Shown here one piece after another: positions 55,051-63,327 of a DNA stretch of 64,000 nucleotides (position 1 is its first letter; each line of letters starts with the position of its first letter). Under the pieces are notes generated by a model. That model was not told the origin of the DNA. It made no database searches and saw nothing but the letters and a program-made list of their open reading frames with translations. The stretch is from Streptomyces sp. ISL-1 (lineage in GTDB: Bacteria > Actinomycetota > Actinomycetes > Streptomycetales > Streptomycetaceae): the NCBI RefSeq assembly GCF_018614585.1, contig NZ_JAGGOI010000055.1, positions 1-64,000 on the forward strand, given 5' to 3'. The position numbers were made by a program, and so were the translations under genes.

Positions 55051-57653
55051 TGCCTGACGAGTCACCTACCTCCGGGCCATGTGAGCCCGGGACCCGCGCG
55101 TCCGAACCGCGCGTCCCGCGCATCCGCGCGCCGCGCGGGATGCGAGCGTTGCGCACCGCGCTGCGAAGCGCGAGACGTCGCACCGCGCCGCAGGGCGAGA
55201 GACTTCGCACCGCGCCGCAGGGCGGACGACGCCGCACAGCGATGCGAGCCGGAAGACGCCGCACCGCGCTGCTCGCCGTCGTAGCGCTCACCGCGGGGCT
55301 GCTGATAACCGCCCCGCAGCAGGCTTCCGCCGGCCCGCCCAACCTGATCACCAATCCGGGCTTCGAGTCCGCCGGCCTCGCGGACATGCCCGCCTGCTGG
55401 GAGAAGTCCGGCTGGGGGGACAACGACTTCACCTTCGAGACCGTCGCCGACGCCCACTCGGGCAGCAAGGCCATGAAGGTCTCGCTGAGCCGCCGGGTCG
55501 ACGGCGACCGCAAGGCCCTGATCACCGAGGACGCGGTCTGCGCGCCCCTGGTGAAGCCGGAGAGCCAGTACGACCTCTCCCTCTGGTACAAGAGCACCAC
55601 CCCCGACACCGCCGTCACGCTCTTCCGGCACGACGTGACGGGCGGCTGGCAGTACTGGACGGATCTCAAGACCCTCCCCATGAGCGCCGGTTACGAGCGG
55701 GTGGAGGTCCGCACCCCCGCCGTCCCGCCCGGCACCGACCGGATCACCTGGGGCGTGTCGGTGTACGGAACGGGCTCGGTCACCACCGACGACTACGTCA
55801 TGGAGGAAGTGACCGTCCCCGCCCCCGACCCCGTCTGCACGGGGACGCCCGAGGAGTGCGCCAAGGGCCGCTGGGACGTCCTGCCGGTCCAGAACCCGGT
55901 GCGCTCCATGCACTCCGTGGTTCTGCACAACGGGAAGGTCCTCGTCATCGCGGGCTCCGGCAACGACGAGGCGCTGTTCGAGGCGGGCACCTTCACCTCC
56001 GCCGTCTATGACCCGGTGACCGGCAACTTCCGGACCATCCCCACTCCCGTGGACATGTTCTGCGCCGGCCATGTGCAGCTCCAGGACGGCAAGGTCCTGG
56101 TGATGAGCGGCAACAAGGGCTATCCGTCGGCCGACGGCACGATCGGCTACCAGGGGCTGAAGGACTCGTACATCTTCGACCCGGCGACCGAGACGTACAC
56201 GAAGACGAACGACATGAACGGCGGCCACTGGTATCCGTCGGCGACGATCCTCGGCAACGGTGACGTCATCTCCTTCGGCGGTCTGAAGGAGGACTCGACG
56301 GGCAATGTGACGGCCGAGAAGTTCTCCGCGGCGCAGAACAAGTGGCTGCCGATGAACGAGGTCAACCAGACCTGGTCGTACTGGGGTCTGTATCCGTCGA
56401 TGATCCTGATGCAGGACGGCCGGCTCTTCTACTCCGGCAGCCATGTCTTCGGCAACGGCACACAGGGCTCCGGCGCATCCATCTACGACTACACCGCCAA
56501 CACCATCACCGATGTGCCCGGTCTGCAGAACAAGGACCAGCGGGACGAGTCGGCGAGCGTGCTGCTGCCGCCCGCCCAGGATCAGCGGGTGCTGACGATC
56601 GGCGGCGGCAACAACGAGACCAACCCGGCCGCCAACCGCCTCACCGACATCATCGACCTCAAGGACCCCAACCCGGGCTATGCGCACGGCCCGTTGCTGC
56701 CGCAGGGCCAGGTCGACCAGGGTCAGGGCAAGCGGCCGCAGACCGGCGCCGAGGGCAAGATGTTCGTCTCGGCCGTGCTGCTGCCCGACGGGAAGGTCTT
56801 CGAGACGGGGGGCGGGCTGCACGACCGGGCCGACCCGGTGTACGAGGCGTCCTTCTTCGACCCGGTGACCAATACGTACGAGGAGGGTCTTGCGACGGAC
56901 CCGATCCCGCGGACGTACCACTCCTCGGCCTTTCTGCTGCCGGACGGGCGGGTGATGGCGGTGGGCGACAACCCGGGCAACGGCACGTACAACCACAATG
57001 TGTCGATCTACACGCCGCCGTATCTGCTCAAGGGCGCCCGGCCGGAGATCACTTCGGTGATCGACGGGCAGTGGACGTACGGGGACACCCAGCGGATCAC
57101 GGTCGACCGGCCCATCGCCAAGGCGGAGTTGATCCGCCCGGCAGCGGTCACGCACTCCTCCGACCCCAACCAGCGGTTCCTGGACCTGCCGATGACGGTG
57201 GACGGCAACAACATCGACCTCAATGTCACCAGCAACCCCAATATGGCGCCACCCGGCTGGTACATGCTCTTCGCGGTCGATGCCAACGGAGTTCCGTCGG
57301 TGGCCGAGTGGGTGCATCTCGGGGGTCCTGCGGCGATGGCGGCCGACGCGCCGTCCGCGCATGTCCACGATTTCGCGGACGCTCCGGCGAAGGCGCCGAA
57401 GAAGGCGCTGAAGAAGCGGAGTTCGGCGCCGGTGAGCCCGGTGATCGCGGGCTGCGACCGGCACTACGGCGCGGCGGGGGTCTGTGTCCCCACGGTGTTC
57501 CCACGTGAGGTGAGGGCGACGACGGCGGCCCGGTGCGGGTGGCTGACGGCGCACGAGTACGGACGGCTGAAGGTGAACGGGAAGGACGACCCCTTGCGGC
57601 TCGACCCGAACAGGGACGGCGTGGCGTGCGGAAAGGGGGACGTGGCGAGGTAG
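55050..57653 (+). CDS. Secreted galactose-oxidase-like copper radical oxidase with excalibur-like tail
   Basis: The 867-residue precursor has an extended, Arg-rich signal region with cleavage expected after QQASA (residue 94). A carbohydrate-binding-like jelly roll follows (NLITNPGFESAGL to about 255), then a seven-kelch propeller and a DUF1929 domain. All copper and cofactor ligands known for galactose oxidase have counterparts: Cys338 (DMFCAGH), Tyr395 (HWYPSA), Tyr623-His624 (RTYHSS) and His702 (VTHSSDP). A linker of Lys/Ala/Pro leads to an excalibur-like end (LDPNRDGVACGKGD). It would oxidise primary alcohols of a surface glycan made by the upstream genes, giving aldehyde and hydrogen peroxide. 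Confidence 0.9.
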   Translation: MPDESPTSGPCEPGTRASEPRVPRIRAPRGMRALRTALRSARRRTAPQGERLRTAPQGGRRRTAMRAGRRRTALLAVVALTAGLLITAPQQASAGPPNLITNPGFESAGLADMPACWEKSGWGDNDFTFETVADAHSGSKAMKVSLSRRVDGDRKALITEDAVCAPLVKPESQYDLSLWYKSTTPDTAVTLFRHDVTGGWQYWTDLKTLPMSAGYERVEVRTPAVPPGTDRITWGVSVYGTGSVTTDDYVMEEVTVPAPDPVCTGTPEECAKGRWDVLPVQNPVRSMHSVVLHNGKVLVIAGSGNDEALFEAGTFTSAVYDPVTGNFRTIPTPVDMFCAGHVQLQDGKVLVMSGNKGYPSADGTIGYQGLKDSYIFDPATETYTKTNDMNGGHWYPSATILGNGDVISFGGLKEDSTGNVTAEKFSAAQNKWLPMNEVNQTWSYWGLYPSMILMQDGRLFYSGSHVFGNGTQGSGASIYDYTANTITDVPGLQNKDQRDESASVLLPPAQDQRVLTIGGGNNETNPAANRLTDIIDLKDPNPGYAHGPLLPQGQVDQGQGKRPQTGAEGKMFVSAVLLPDGKVFETGGGLHDRADPVYEASFFDPVTNTYEEGLATDPIPRTYHSSAFLLPDGRVMAVGDNPGNGTYNHNVSIYTPPYLLKGARPEITSVIDGQWTYGDTQRITVDRPIAKAELIRPAAVTHSSDPNQRFLDLPMTVDGNNIDLNVTSNPNMAPPGWYMLFAVDANGVPSVAEWVHLGGPAAMAADAPSAHVHDFADAPAKAPKKALKKRSSAPVSPVIAGCDRHYGAAGVCVPTVFPREVRATTAARCGWLTAHEYGRLKVNGKDDPLRLDPNRDGVACGKGDVAR

Positions 57654-57690
57654 CGCCGGGCGTACGCCCTTCGTGCGTGGGGCGCGGGAT

Positions 57691-57707
57691 CCGGGGCGCA
57701 GCCCCGG
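57691..57707. terminator. Compact hairpin between oxidase and TetR genes
   Basis: Stem CCGGGGC with loop GCA, part of the GGGGCG(G/C)AGCCCC repeat family. It lies between two convergent stops, 38 bases past the oxidase gene and one base from the TetR gene end. Confidence 0.65.
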
Positions 57708-57708
57708 G

Positions 57709-58353
57709 TCAGAGTCTCAGCCCGCCCCGCATCGTCGTCAGCGCGCGGTCCACCAGCTCGACCGGATCGTCCTGGTGGTCCCGCGCCGCCCAGTACAGCA
57801 TCACCTCGCGCAGCGCCCCGAGTACCGCCCCCGTGAAGACCCGTACGTCCAGGTCGTCATGGTCCCGGCCGGTGCGGTCGGCGAGTGCGCGGACCAGCAA
57901 CTCGGACGTGGAGGCCATGGTCTCGGTCATCCTGGCCCGGATCGCCGGGACCTCCACCATCAGCTTGGTGCGCTGAACGGCCTCCTCGCGCTCGTCCCCG
58001 ACGAAGGCGAGGAGGCTGTCCGTCATCACATGCCGGACCGAGTCCAGCGGGTCCTCGTCGGCCGGCCGCGCCCGCAGTTCCGCTTCCATGGCCGGGCCGA
58101 ACTCGTCGGTGAGGACGATGTCTTCCTTGGTCGGGAAGTAGCGGAAGACCGTGGACGGGGAGACCTCCGCGGCTTGAGCGATCTGCTCGATGGTGGTCGC
58201 GTCGTACCCCTGCGCCGAGACGAGCCGGTAGGCCGCCCGGCGGATCGCGATCCGCTTCCTGAGCTTCTTGCGCTCACGCAGGCTGAGCTGTGGCTGCGCA
58301 TCGGCGAGGGCATCCCGCGAGGGGGTACGTGTGGTGGCGGCCATGTCCGTCAT
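57709..58353 (-). CDS. TetR-family transcriptional regulator
   Basis: The 214-residue protein has an N-terminal helix-turn-helix (YDATTIEQIAQAAEVSPSTVFRYFPTKEDIV) and an all-helical ligand domain. It lies 62 bases downstream of the hemolysin-III gene on the same strand. The palindrome at 59106-59129, just upstream of that gene, is the likely site. Start at 58353 (MTDMAATT) or 58344. Confidence 0.9.
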   Translation of the reverse strand: MTDMAATTRTPSRDALADAQPQLSLRERKKLRKRIAIRRAAYRLVSAQGYDATTIEQIAQAAEVSPSTVFRYFPTKEDIVLTDEFGPAMEAELRARPADEDPLDSVRHVMTDSLLAFVGDEREEAVQRTKLMVEVPAIRARMTETMASTSELLVRALADRTGRDHDDLDVRVFTGAVLGALREVMLYWAARDHQDDPVELVDRALTTMRGGLRL

Positions 58354-58415
58354 TGTCCTGTATCGACGTGGCAGCCCCACCGGGAGTCGATGCCGAATGA
58401 CAGCGACGCTCAGGA

Positions 58416-59096
58416 TTACGAGTGCTGGTAGGCGACCAGTGAGATGCCCACGTAATGCACGATGAACGCCGCGAGCGTGAGGGAGTGGAAGACCTCGTGG
58501 AAGCCGAACCACCGCGGTGACGGGTTCGGTCGCTTGATCCCGTAGACCACGCCGCCCGCGCTGTAGAGCAGCCCGCCGACGATCACAAGGACGAGCACAG
58601 CGATCCCGCCGGTGCGCATGAAGTCGGGCAGGAAGAAGACCGCCGCCCAGCCCATCGCGATGTAGCAGGGCGTGTAGAGCCAGCGCGGGGCGCCGACCCA
58701 GAAGACCCGGAACGCGATGCCCGCCACGGCTGCCGCCCAGACAGCCCACAGCAGGGTCCGGCCGGAGGAATCGGGCAGAAGGAGCATCGTCAGCGGGGTG
58801 TACGTGCCGGCGATGATGAGGAAAATATTGGCGTGGTCGAGTCTGCGCAGTACGGCTTCGCCGCGCGGCCCCCAGTTGCCGCGGTGGTAGAGCGCGCTCA
58901 CGCCGAAAAGCAGGCACGCGGTGAAGCCGTAGATCGCGCAGGCCACCCGGGCGCGGGAGGAGTCGGCGAGCGCCGTGAGCACCACTCCCGCGATCAGGAC
59001 GGCGGGAAACATCCCGGCGTGCAGCCAGCCGCGCAGCTTCGGTTTCACAGGGGGTGGCTCTATCTCGGTCACTCCGGGCGCGGCGGCAGAAGTCAT
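58416..59096 (-). CDS. trhA: Hemolysin III / PAQR-family membrane protein
   Basis: The 226-residue protein has seven helices and the family metal-site motifs: SALYHR, HANIFLIIAGTYTPL and the terminal HEVFHSLTLAAFIVHY. PAQR proteins are hydrolase-like zinc membrane proteins linked to lipid or fatty acid homeostasis in bacteria. ATG at 59096 follows a weak site; the 59106 palindrome overlaps its promoter. Confidence 0.9.
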   Translation of the reverse strand: MTSAAAPGVTEIEPPPVKPKLRGWLHAGMFPAVLIAGVVLTALADSSRARVACAIYGFTACLLFGVSALYHRGNWGPRGEAVLRRLDHANIFLIIAGTYTPLTMLLLPDSSGRTLLWAVWAAAVAGIAFRVFWVGAPRWLYTPCYIAMGWAAVFFLPDFMRTGGIAVLVLVIVGGLLYSAGGVVYGIKRPNPSPRWFGFHEVFHSLTLAAFIVHYVGISLVAYQHS

Positions 59097-59105
59097 GACG
59101 AGGAT

Positions 59106-59129
59106 GTTACCTACGCAACCGTAGGTAAC
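59106..59129. promoter_or_regulatory. Perfect 24-bp inverted repeat upstream of trhA
   Basis: Arms GTTACCTACG and CGTAGGTAAC flank CAAC, ten bases upstream of the trhA start codon. Such a perfect dyad is the classic shape of a TetR operator, and a TetR gene follows trhA in the same direction. Confidence 0.8.
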
Positions 59130-59361
59130 GGATACGTCCACGCCACCTCGCCACGCCCCTTCTGCGGCCTGGCCGAGCGGCCTTCTGGCACCGGGGCGGG
59201 CATGGAGTGGCGATGCTCACGTGAGTGGTCCTCTGGACATATGCGCATACTGCACGGATGATCAGATGAGTGCGGTCGGCACCGGATGAGCGGGCTACGA
59301 AGCATCCGGGTCGCAGCCCCCACGGGGCAACAACCTTCAGACCCCTCACTTAGGAGCGATC

Positions 59362-61185
59362 GTGGCGCGCGACATCGCGGCTCCCAGCACCGTCCCCACC
59401 AATCACCAGGAGCTCGTCTCCTGGGTCGACGAGATCGCAGCAATCACGCAGCCGGACAGCGTCGTCTGGTGTGACGGATCCGAAGCCGAGTACGAGCGCC
59501 TGTGTGAGGAGCTCGTCGCCAAGGGCACCTTCAAAAAACTGGACCCGATCAAGCGCCCGAACTCCTACTACGCCGCGTCCGACCCGAGCGACGTCGCGCG
59601 CGTCGAGGACCGCACCTTCATCTGCTCCGAGAAGGAGGAGGACGCGGGCCCGACGAACCACTGGAAGGCCCCGGCCGAGATGAAGGACATCTTCGCCGGC
59701 GAGGAGGGCATCTTCCGCGGCTCGATGCGTGGCCGGACCATGTACGTCGTCCCGTTCTGCATGGGTCCGCTCGGCTCGCCGCTGTCCGCCATCGGCGTCG
59801 AGATCACCGACTCCGCCTACGTCGCCGTCTCCATGCGCACGATGACCCGGATGGGACAGCCCGTCCTTGAGGAGCTCGGCTCCGACGGCTTCTTCGTCAA
59901 GGCCGTGCACACCCTCGGCGCCCCGCTGGAGCAGGGCCAGGAGGACGTTTCCTGGCCCTGCAACTCCACCAAGTACATCTCGCACTTCCCCGAGACCCGC
60001 GAGATCTGGTCGTACGGATCGGGCTACGGCGGCAACGCCCTGCTCGGCAAGAAGTGCTACGCGCTGCGCATCGCGTCCGTCATGGCCCGCGACGAGGGCT
60101 GGCTCGCCGAGCACATGCTGATCCTCAAGCTCACCCCGCCGCAGGGCGAGTCCAAGTACGTCGCCGCCGCCTTCCCGAGTGCCTGCGGCAAGACCAACCT
60201 CGCCATGCTGGAGCCCACCATCTCCGGCTGGACCGTGGAGACCATCGGCGACGACATCGCCTGGATGCGGTTCGGCGAGGACGGCCAGCTGTACGCGATC
60301 AACCCCGAGGCCGGTTTCTTCGGCGTCGCGCCCGGCACCGGTGAGCACACCAACGCCAACGCCATGAAGACCCTGTGGGGCAACGCCGTCTTCACCAATG
60401 TCGCGCTCACCGACGACAACGACATCTGGTGGGAGGGCATGACCGAGGAAGCCCCGGCCCACCTCACGGACTGGAAGGGCAACGACTGGACGCCCGCGTC
60501 CGGGACCCCGGCGGCCCACCCCAACGCCCGCTTCACCGTGCCCGCCTCGCAGTGCCCGATCGCCGCGCCCGAGTGGGAGGACCCCAAGGGCGTGCCGATC
60601 TCGGCGATCCTCTTCGGCGGCCGCCGCGCCAGCGCCGTACCGCTGGTGACGGAGTCCTTCAACTGGCAGCACGGCGTCTTCCTCGGCGCGAACGTCGCGT
60701 CCGAGAAGACCGCCGCGGCCGAGGGCAAGGTCGGCGAGCTGCGCCGCGACCCGTTCGCGATGCTGCCGTTCTGCGGCTACAACATGGGCGACTACATGGC
60801 CCACTGGATCAAGGTCGGACAGCAGGCCGACGCCTCGAAGCTGCCGAAGATCTACTACGTGAACTGGTTCCGCAAGAACGACGCGGGCAAGTTCGTCTGG
60901 CCGGGCTTCGGCGAGAACAGCCGCGTGCTCAAGTGGATCGTGGAGCGCCTGGCGGGCAAGGCCGAGGGCGTCGAGACGCCGATCGGCATCCTGCCGACGC
61001 GCGAGGCCCTCGACACGGACGGCCTCGACCTGGCCGCCGAGGACCTCGACTTCCTGCTCAAGGTCGACAAGGAGGTCTGGCGCGAGGAGGCCGCACTGGT
61101 CCCCGAGCACCTCAACACCTTCGGCGACCACACCCCCAAGGAGCTGTGGGACGAGTACCGCGCGCTGGTCGCACGGCTCGGCTGA
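59362..61185 (+). CDS. pckG: Phosphoenolpyruvate carboxykinase (GTP)
   Basis: The 607-residue enzyme converts oxaloacetate and GTP to PEP, CO2 and GDP for gluconeogenesis. The kinase-type P-loop with active-site cysteine is FPSACGKTNLAML, followed by GDDIAWM and the guanine site region FNWQHGVFLGANVASE. GTG at 59362 follows TAGGAGCGATC. A strong terminator follows. Confidence 0.96.
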   Translation: MARDIAAPSTVPTNHQELVSWVDEIAAITQPDSVVWCDGSEAEYERLCEELVAKGTFKKLDPIKRPNSYYAASDPSDVARVEDRTFICSEKEEDAGPTNHWKAPAEMKDIFAGEEGIFRGSMRGRTMYVVPFCMGPLGSPLSAIGVEITDSAYVAVSMRTMTRMGQPVLEELGSDGFFVKAVHTLGAPLEQGQEDVSWPCNSTKYISHFPETREIWSYGSGYGGNALLGKKCYALRIASVMARDEGWLAEHMLILKLTPPQGESKYVAAAFPSACGKTNLAMLEPTISGWTVETIGDDIAWMRFGEDGQLYAINPEAGFFGVAPGTGEHTNANAMKTLWGNAVFTNVALTDDNDIWWEGMTEEAPAHLTDWKGNDWTPASGTPAAHPNARFTVPASQCPIAAPEWEDPKGVPISAILFGGRRASAVPLVTESFNWQHGVFLGANVASEKTAAAEGKVGELRRDPFAMLPFCGYNMGDYMAHWIKVGQQADASKLPKIYYVNWFRKNDAGKFVWPGFGENSRVLKWIVERLAGKAEGVETPIGILPTREALDTDGLDLAAEDLDFLLKVDKEVWREEAALVPEHLNTFGDHTPKELWDEYRALVARLG

Positions 61186-61261
61186 CGCTCGTCCTGAATC
61201 GTCGCGGCGGACCAACCCGACATCCGCCCTGACCTGTGGGGTCACCCAGGTCCGCCGCGTC

Positions 61262-61298
61262 CCGGCCCCCGGAGCCCCCTCACGGCTCCGGGGGCCGG
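61262..61298 (+). terminator. Terminator of pckG
   Basis: 15-base arms CCGGCCCCCGGAGCC with loop CCCTCAC, followed by ACCCTTTTCC, which is a classic T-run. Confidence 0.92.
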
Positions 61299-61591
61299 AC
61301 CCTTTTCCGCGACGGAATGCTCGCGGAATTCAACATTCCACGCGGAGTCGGATGCGTGGCAGATGAAAGGAGGATTCCCGTAGGCGCCCGGAATCAGCCA
61401 TTCACCCCCACGAGTTGGCCCACGTCGGCTGCTCCGCGCCGGAATACATAGGCACTGCACATGGATTTCTGGACCACAACTCTGTTGTCGGCCAATGGGC
61501 GTTTGCGGGCCGTCCTCGGCGCATGACTCTTGTCACAAGCGACCCGCCCGTTCGTGAAAGTAAGCTCTCCAGGCTTATGTGAAGGTCATGT
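61299..61591. other. Intergenic region before the FG-GAP gene
   Basis: About 290 bases of lower G+C without a gene. It contains an isolated AAAGGAGG at 61368 that is followed by no start. AAGCTCTCCAGGCTT at 61564-61578 is a nearly perfect short dyad ahead of the next gene. The promoter for the FG-GAP gene must lie here. Confidence 0.45.
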
Positions 61592-63292
61592 ATGGACTGG
61601 GGTGGGGTTGTGAGTGTTGAGGATGTGGTGCCGTGCGCGCCACCCGAAGGCGATTCGTTTGTTTCGGTCGGTGCCGGCCAGGGAGAAGGCACCGACACTA
61701 TTCGGCGCGAGCCGACGGCCGCGGGCTTATGGGGAAAGAACTACCGAGTCGGATACTCGATCGCCTGGCTGGCCGTTCTCGGCTTTCTCATCACGGCTGC
61801 CGTAGCGTTCTTCGGTCCCTCGGCCGCGTCGGCCGCGGGCACCTGCGGTGGGGGCGAGTCCGACTACAACGGCGACGGCCTGCGGGACACGGCGATCGCC
61901 GATCCGGATGCCACGGTCGGTACCAAGGCCGGGTCCGGAGCGGTCACGGTGGTCTACGGCGGCACGACGGCCACAAGCGTGCAGATCCAGCAGGATCTGG
62001 CCTGGGTGCCGGGAGATGCCGAGGGCAAAGCTCAGTTCGGCCGGTCGCTGACGCATGGCGACCTCAATGCGGACGGCTGCAGCGACCTGGTGGTCGGCGC
62101 ACCGTACAAGGACGTCGGCACTGCCCGTGACTCGGGCTCCGTGTATGTGCTGTTCGGCGCTCCGGGCGGCCTGGGTACCGGTCCGGCCTCGGCGACGTAC
62201 GACCAGACCGGGGTGACGGCATCTCAGGGCCCTGAAGCGGGAGACCTGTTCGGCTTCGCGCTGACCGGGGGTACCACGTCGACCGCCCTGCCGTTCCTGG
62301 TGATCGGCTCTCCGGGAGAGGACACCGCGGCGGGCGCGGACGCGGGAGTGATCCACTACCTCAGCGGCAAGCCGCCGGCGAACGTCGTCGTCTCCCAGGA
62401 CAGCACCGGGGTGTGGGATGCCTCCGAGGCGAACGACCGTTTCGGTGCCTCGCTCGCATCGACGGACCGTTACTTCACGGTGGGCTCGCCGGGCGAGTCG
62501 ATTCCCACCGCCGCATTCGCGGGCGCCATCCATGTCTTTCGACCGTCGCTGAACACCAGTGGCCTGCCCGACCCGGTATTCGGCCTCGGGCAGACCCCGG
62601 ACGCGCCGGCCGGAACCGACAAGGACCTGTCGGCCGAGCCGTACGACCGCTTCGGCACCTCCCTTGCGATGGCCCCGCACCGGATCTCCTCGGAGGCCTC
62701 GGCGCTGGGCGCCGTACTCGCGGTGGGCGTCCCCGGCGAGGACATCGGCGCCGTCACCGACGCCGGTCGCGTCGCTCTGTACCGCGTCAACCCGGACAAG
62801 ACGGTGACGCGGACCCTGGAGAACCTGAACCAGGGCGTCACCGAGATGGAAGGCGACCCCGCTGCGGGCGACTTCTTCGGCCAGCAAGTGGCCGTGGTCA
62901 ACACGGCACCGACTCAGGTAGCCACGGCCGCCACGGTGAAGGTGGCCGTGGGCGTCCCCGGCAAGGAGGCCTCGGCCACGGCCGAGCACCTGGACAAGGG
63001 CGGCGTGCAGATCCTGCCCTTCGACGCCAACCCCGGCCCCACCGACGCCTGGCTCGACCCCGGCTGGGGCATCCCGGGCGTACCCGAGCACCAGATGTAC
63101 GCCGGCACCAGCCTGGCCGCGACGCCGCAGTCACTGCTGGTCGGCGTCGTGAACCCGTCCGGTGACACACCGGGTTCGGTGTACGCCTTCGACTGGACGG
63201 TCGTCAGCGGCGGCGCCCCGACGCGCACCTTCGCACCCGGCCAGGACGGCCTGCCCGCCGACGGCACGGCATTCGGTGCGGTGGTCCGGTGA
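61592..63292 (+). CDS. Secreted FG-GAP (integrin-alpha-type) beta-propeller protein
   Basis: The 566-residue precursor has a 50-residue head, a hydrophobic stretch (YSIAWLAVLGFLITAAVAFF) and a likely cleavage near SAASA. It then carries about seven FG-GAP-type units, recognised by DLNADGCSDLVVGAPYKDVG, FGFALTGG, RFGASLAS and DRFGTSLAMAP. The DYNGDGLRDTAI and DLNADGCSD loops resemble calcium-binding integrin repeats. Such proteins often precede very large LamG or RHS-type secreted genes in actinomycetes, as here. Its stop overlaps an in-frame ATG of the next gene by one base. Confidence 0.85.
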   Translation: MDWGGVVSVEDVVPCAPPEGDSFVSVGAGQGEGTDTIRREPTAAGLWGKNYRVGYSIAWLAVLGFLITAAVAFFGPSAASAAGTCGGGESDYNGDGLRDTAIADPDATVGTKAGSGAVTVVYGGTTATSVQIQQDLAWVPGDAEGKAQFGRSLTHGDLNADGCSDLVVGAPYKDVGTARDSGSVYVLFGAPGGLGTGPASATYDQTGVTASQGPEAGDLFGFALTGGTTSTALPFLVIGSPGEDTAAGADAGVIHYLSGKPPANVVVSQDSTGVWDASEANDRFGASLASTDRYFTVGSPGESIPTAAFAGAIHVFRPSLNTSGLPDPVFGLGQTPDAPAGTDKDLSAEPYDRFGTSLAMAPHRISSEASALGAVLAVGVPGEDIGAVTDAGRVALYRVNPDKTVTRTLENLNQGVTEMEGDPAAGDFFGQQVAVVNTAPTQVATAATVKVAVGVPGKEASATAEHLDKGGVQILPFDANPGPTDAWLDPGWGIPGVPEHQMYAGTSLAATPQSLLVGVVNPSGDTPGSVYAFDWTVVSGGAPTRTFAPGQDGLPADGTAFGAVVR

Positions 63293-63327
63293 TGGAGCGG
63301 AACAAGGGGAGACGCGGGGGAGTGTCC

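Noticed and set aside
55062..57554. An 830-codon minus-strand open frame
   Set aside because: It is antisense to the oxidase gene, whose catalytic residues and domains are clear. Its Arg/Val/Asp-rich translation matches no known protein.
61402..61698. A 98-codon minus-strand frame overlapping the FG-GAP gene start
   Set aside because: Its second half is antisense to the plus-strand gene, and the composition is Ser/Thr/Pro-rich without any motif.
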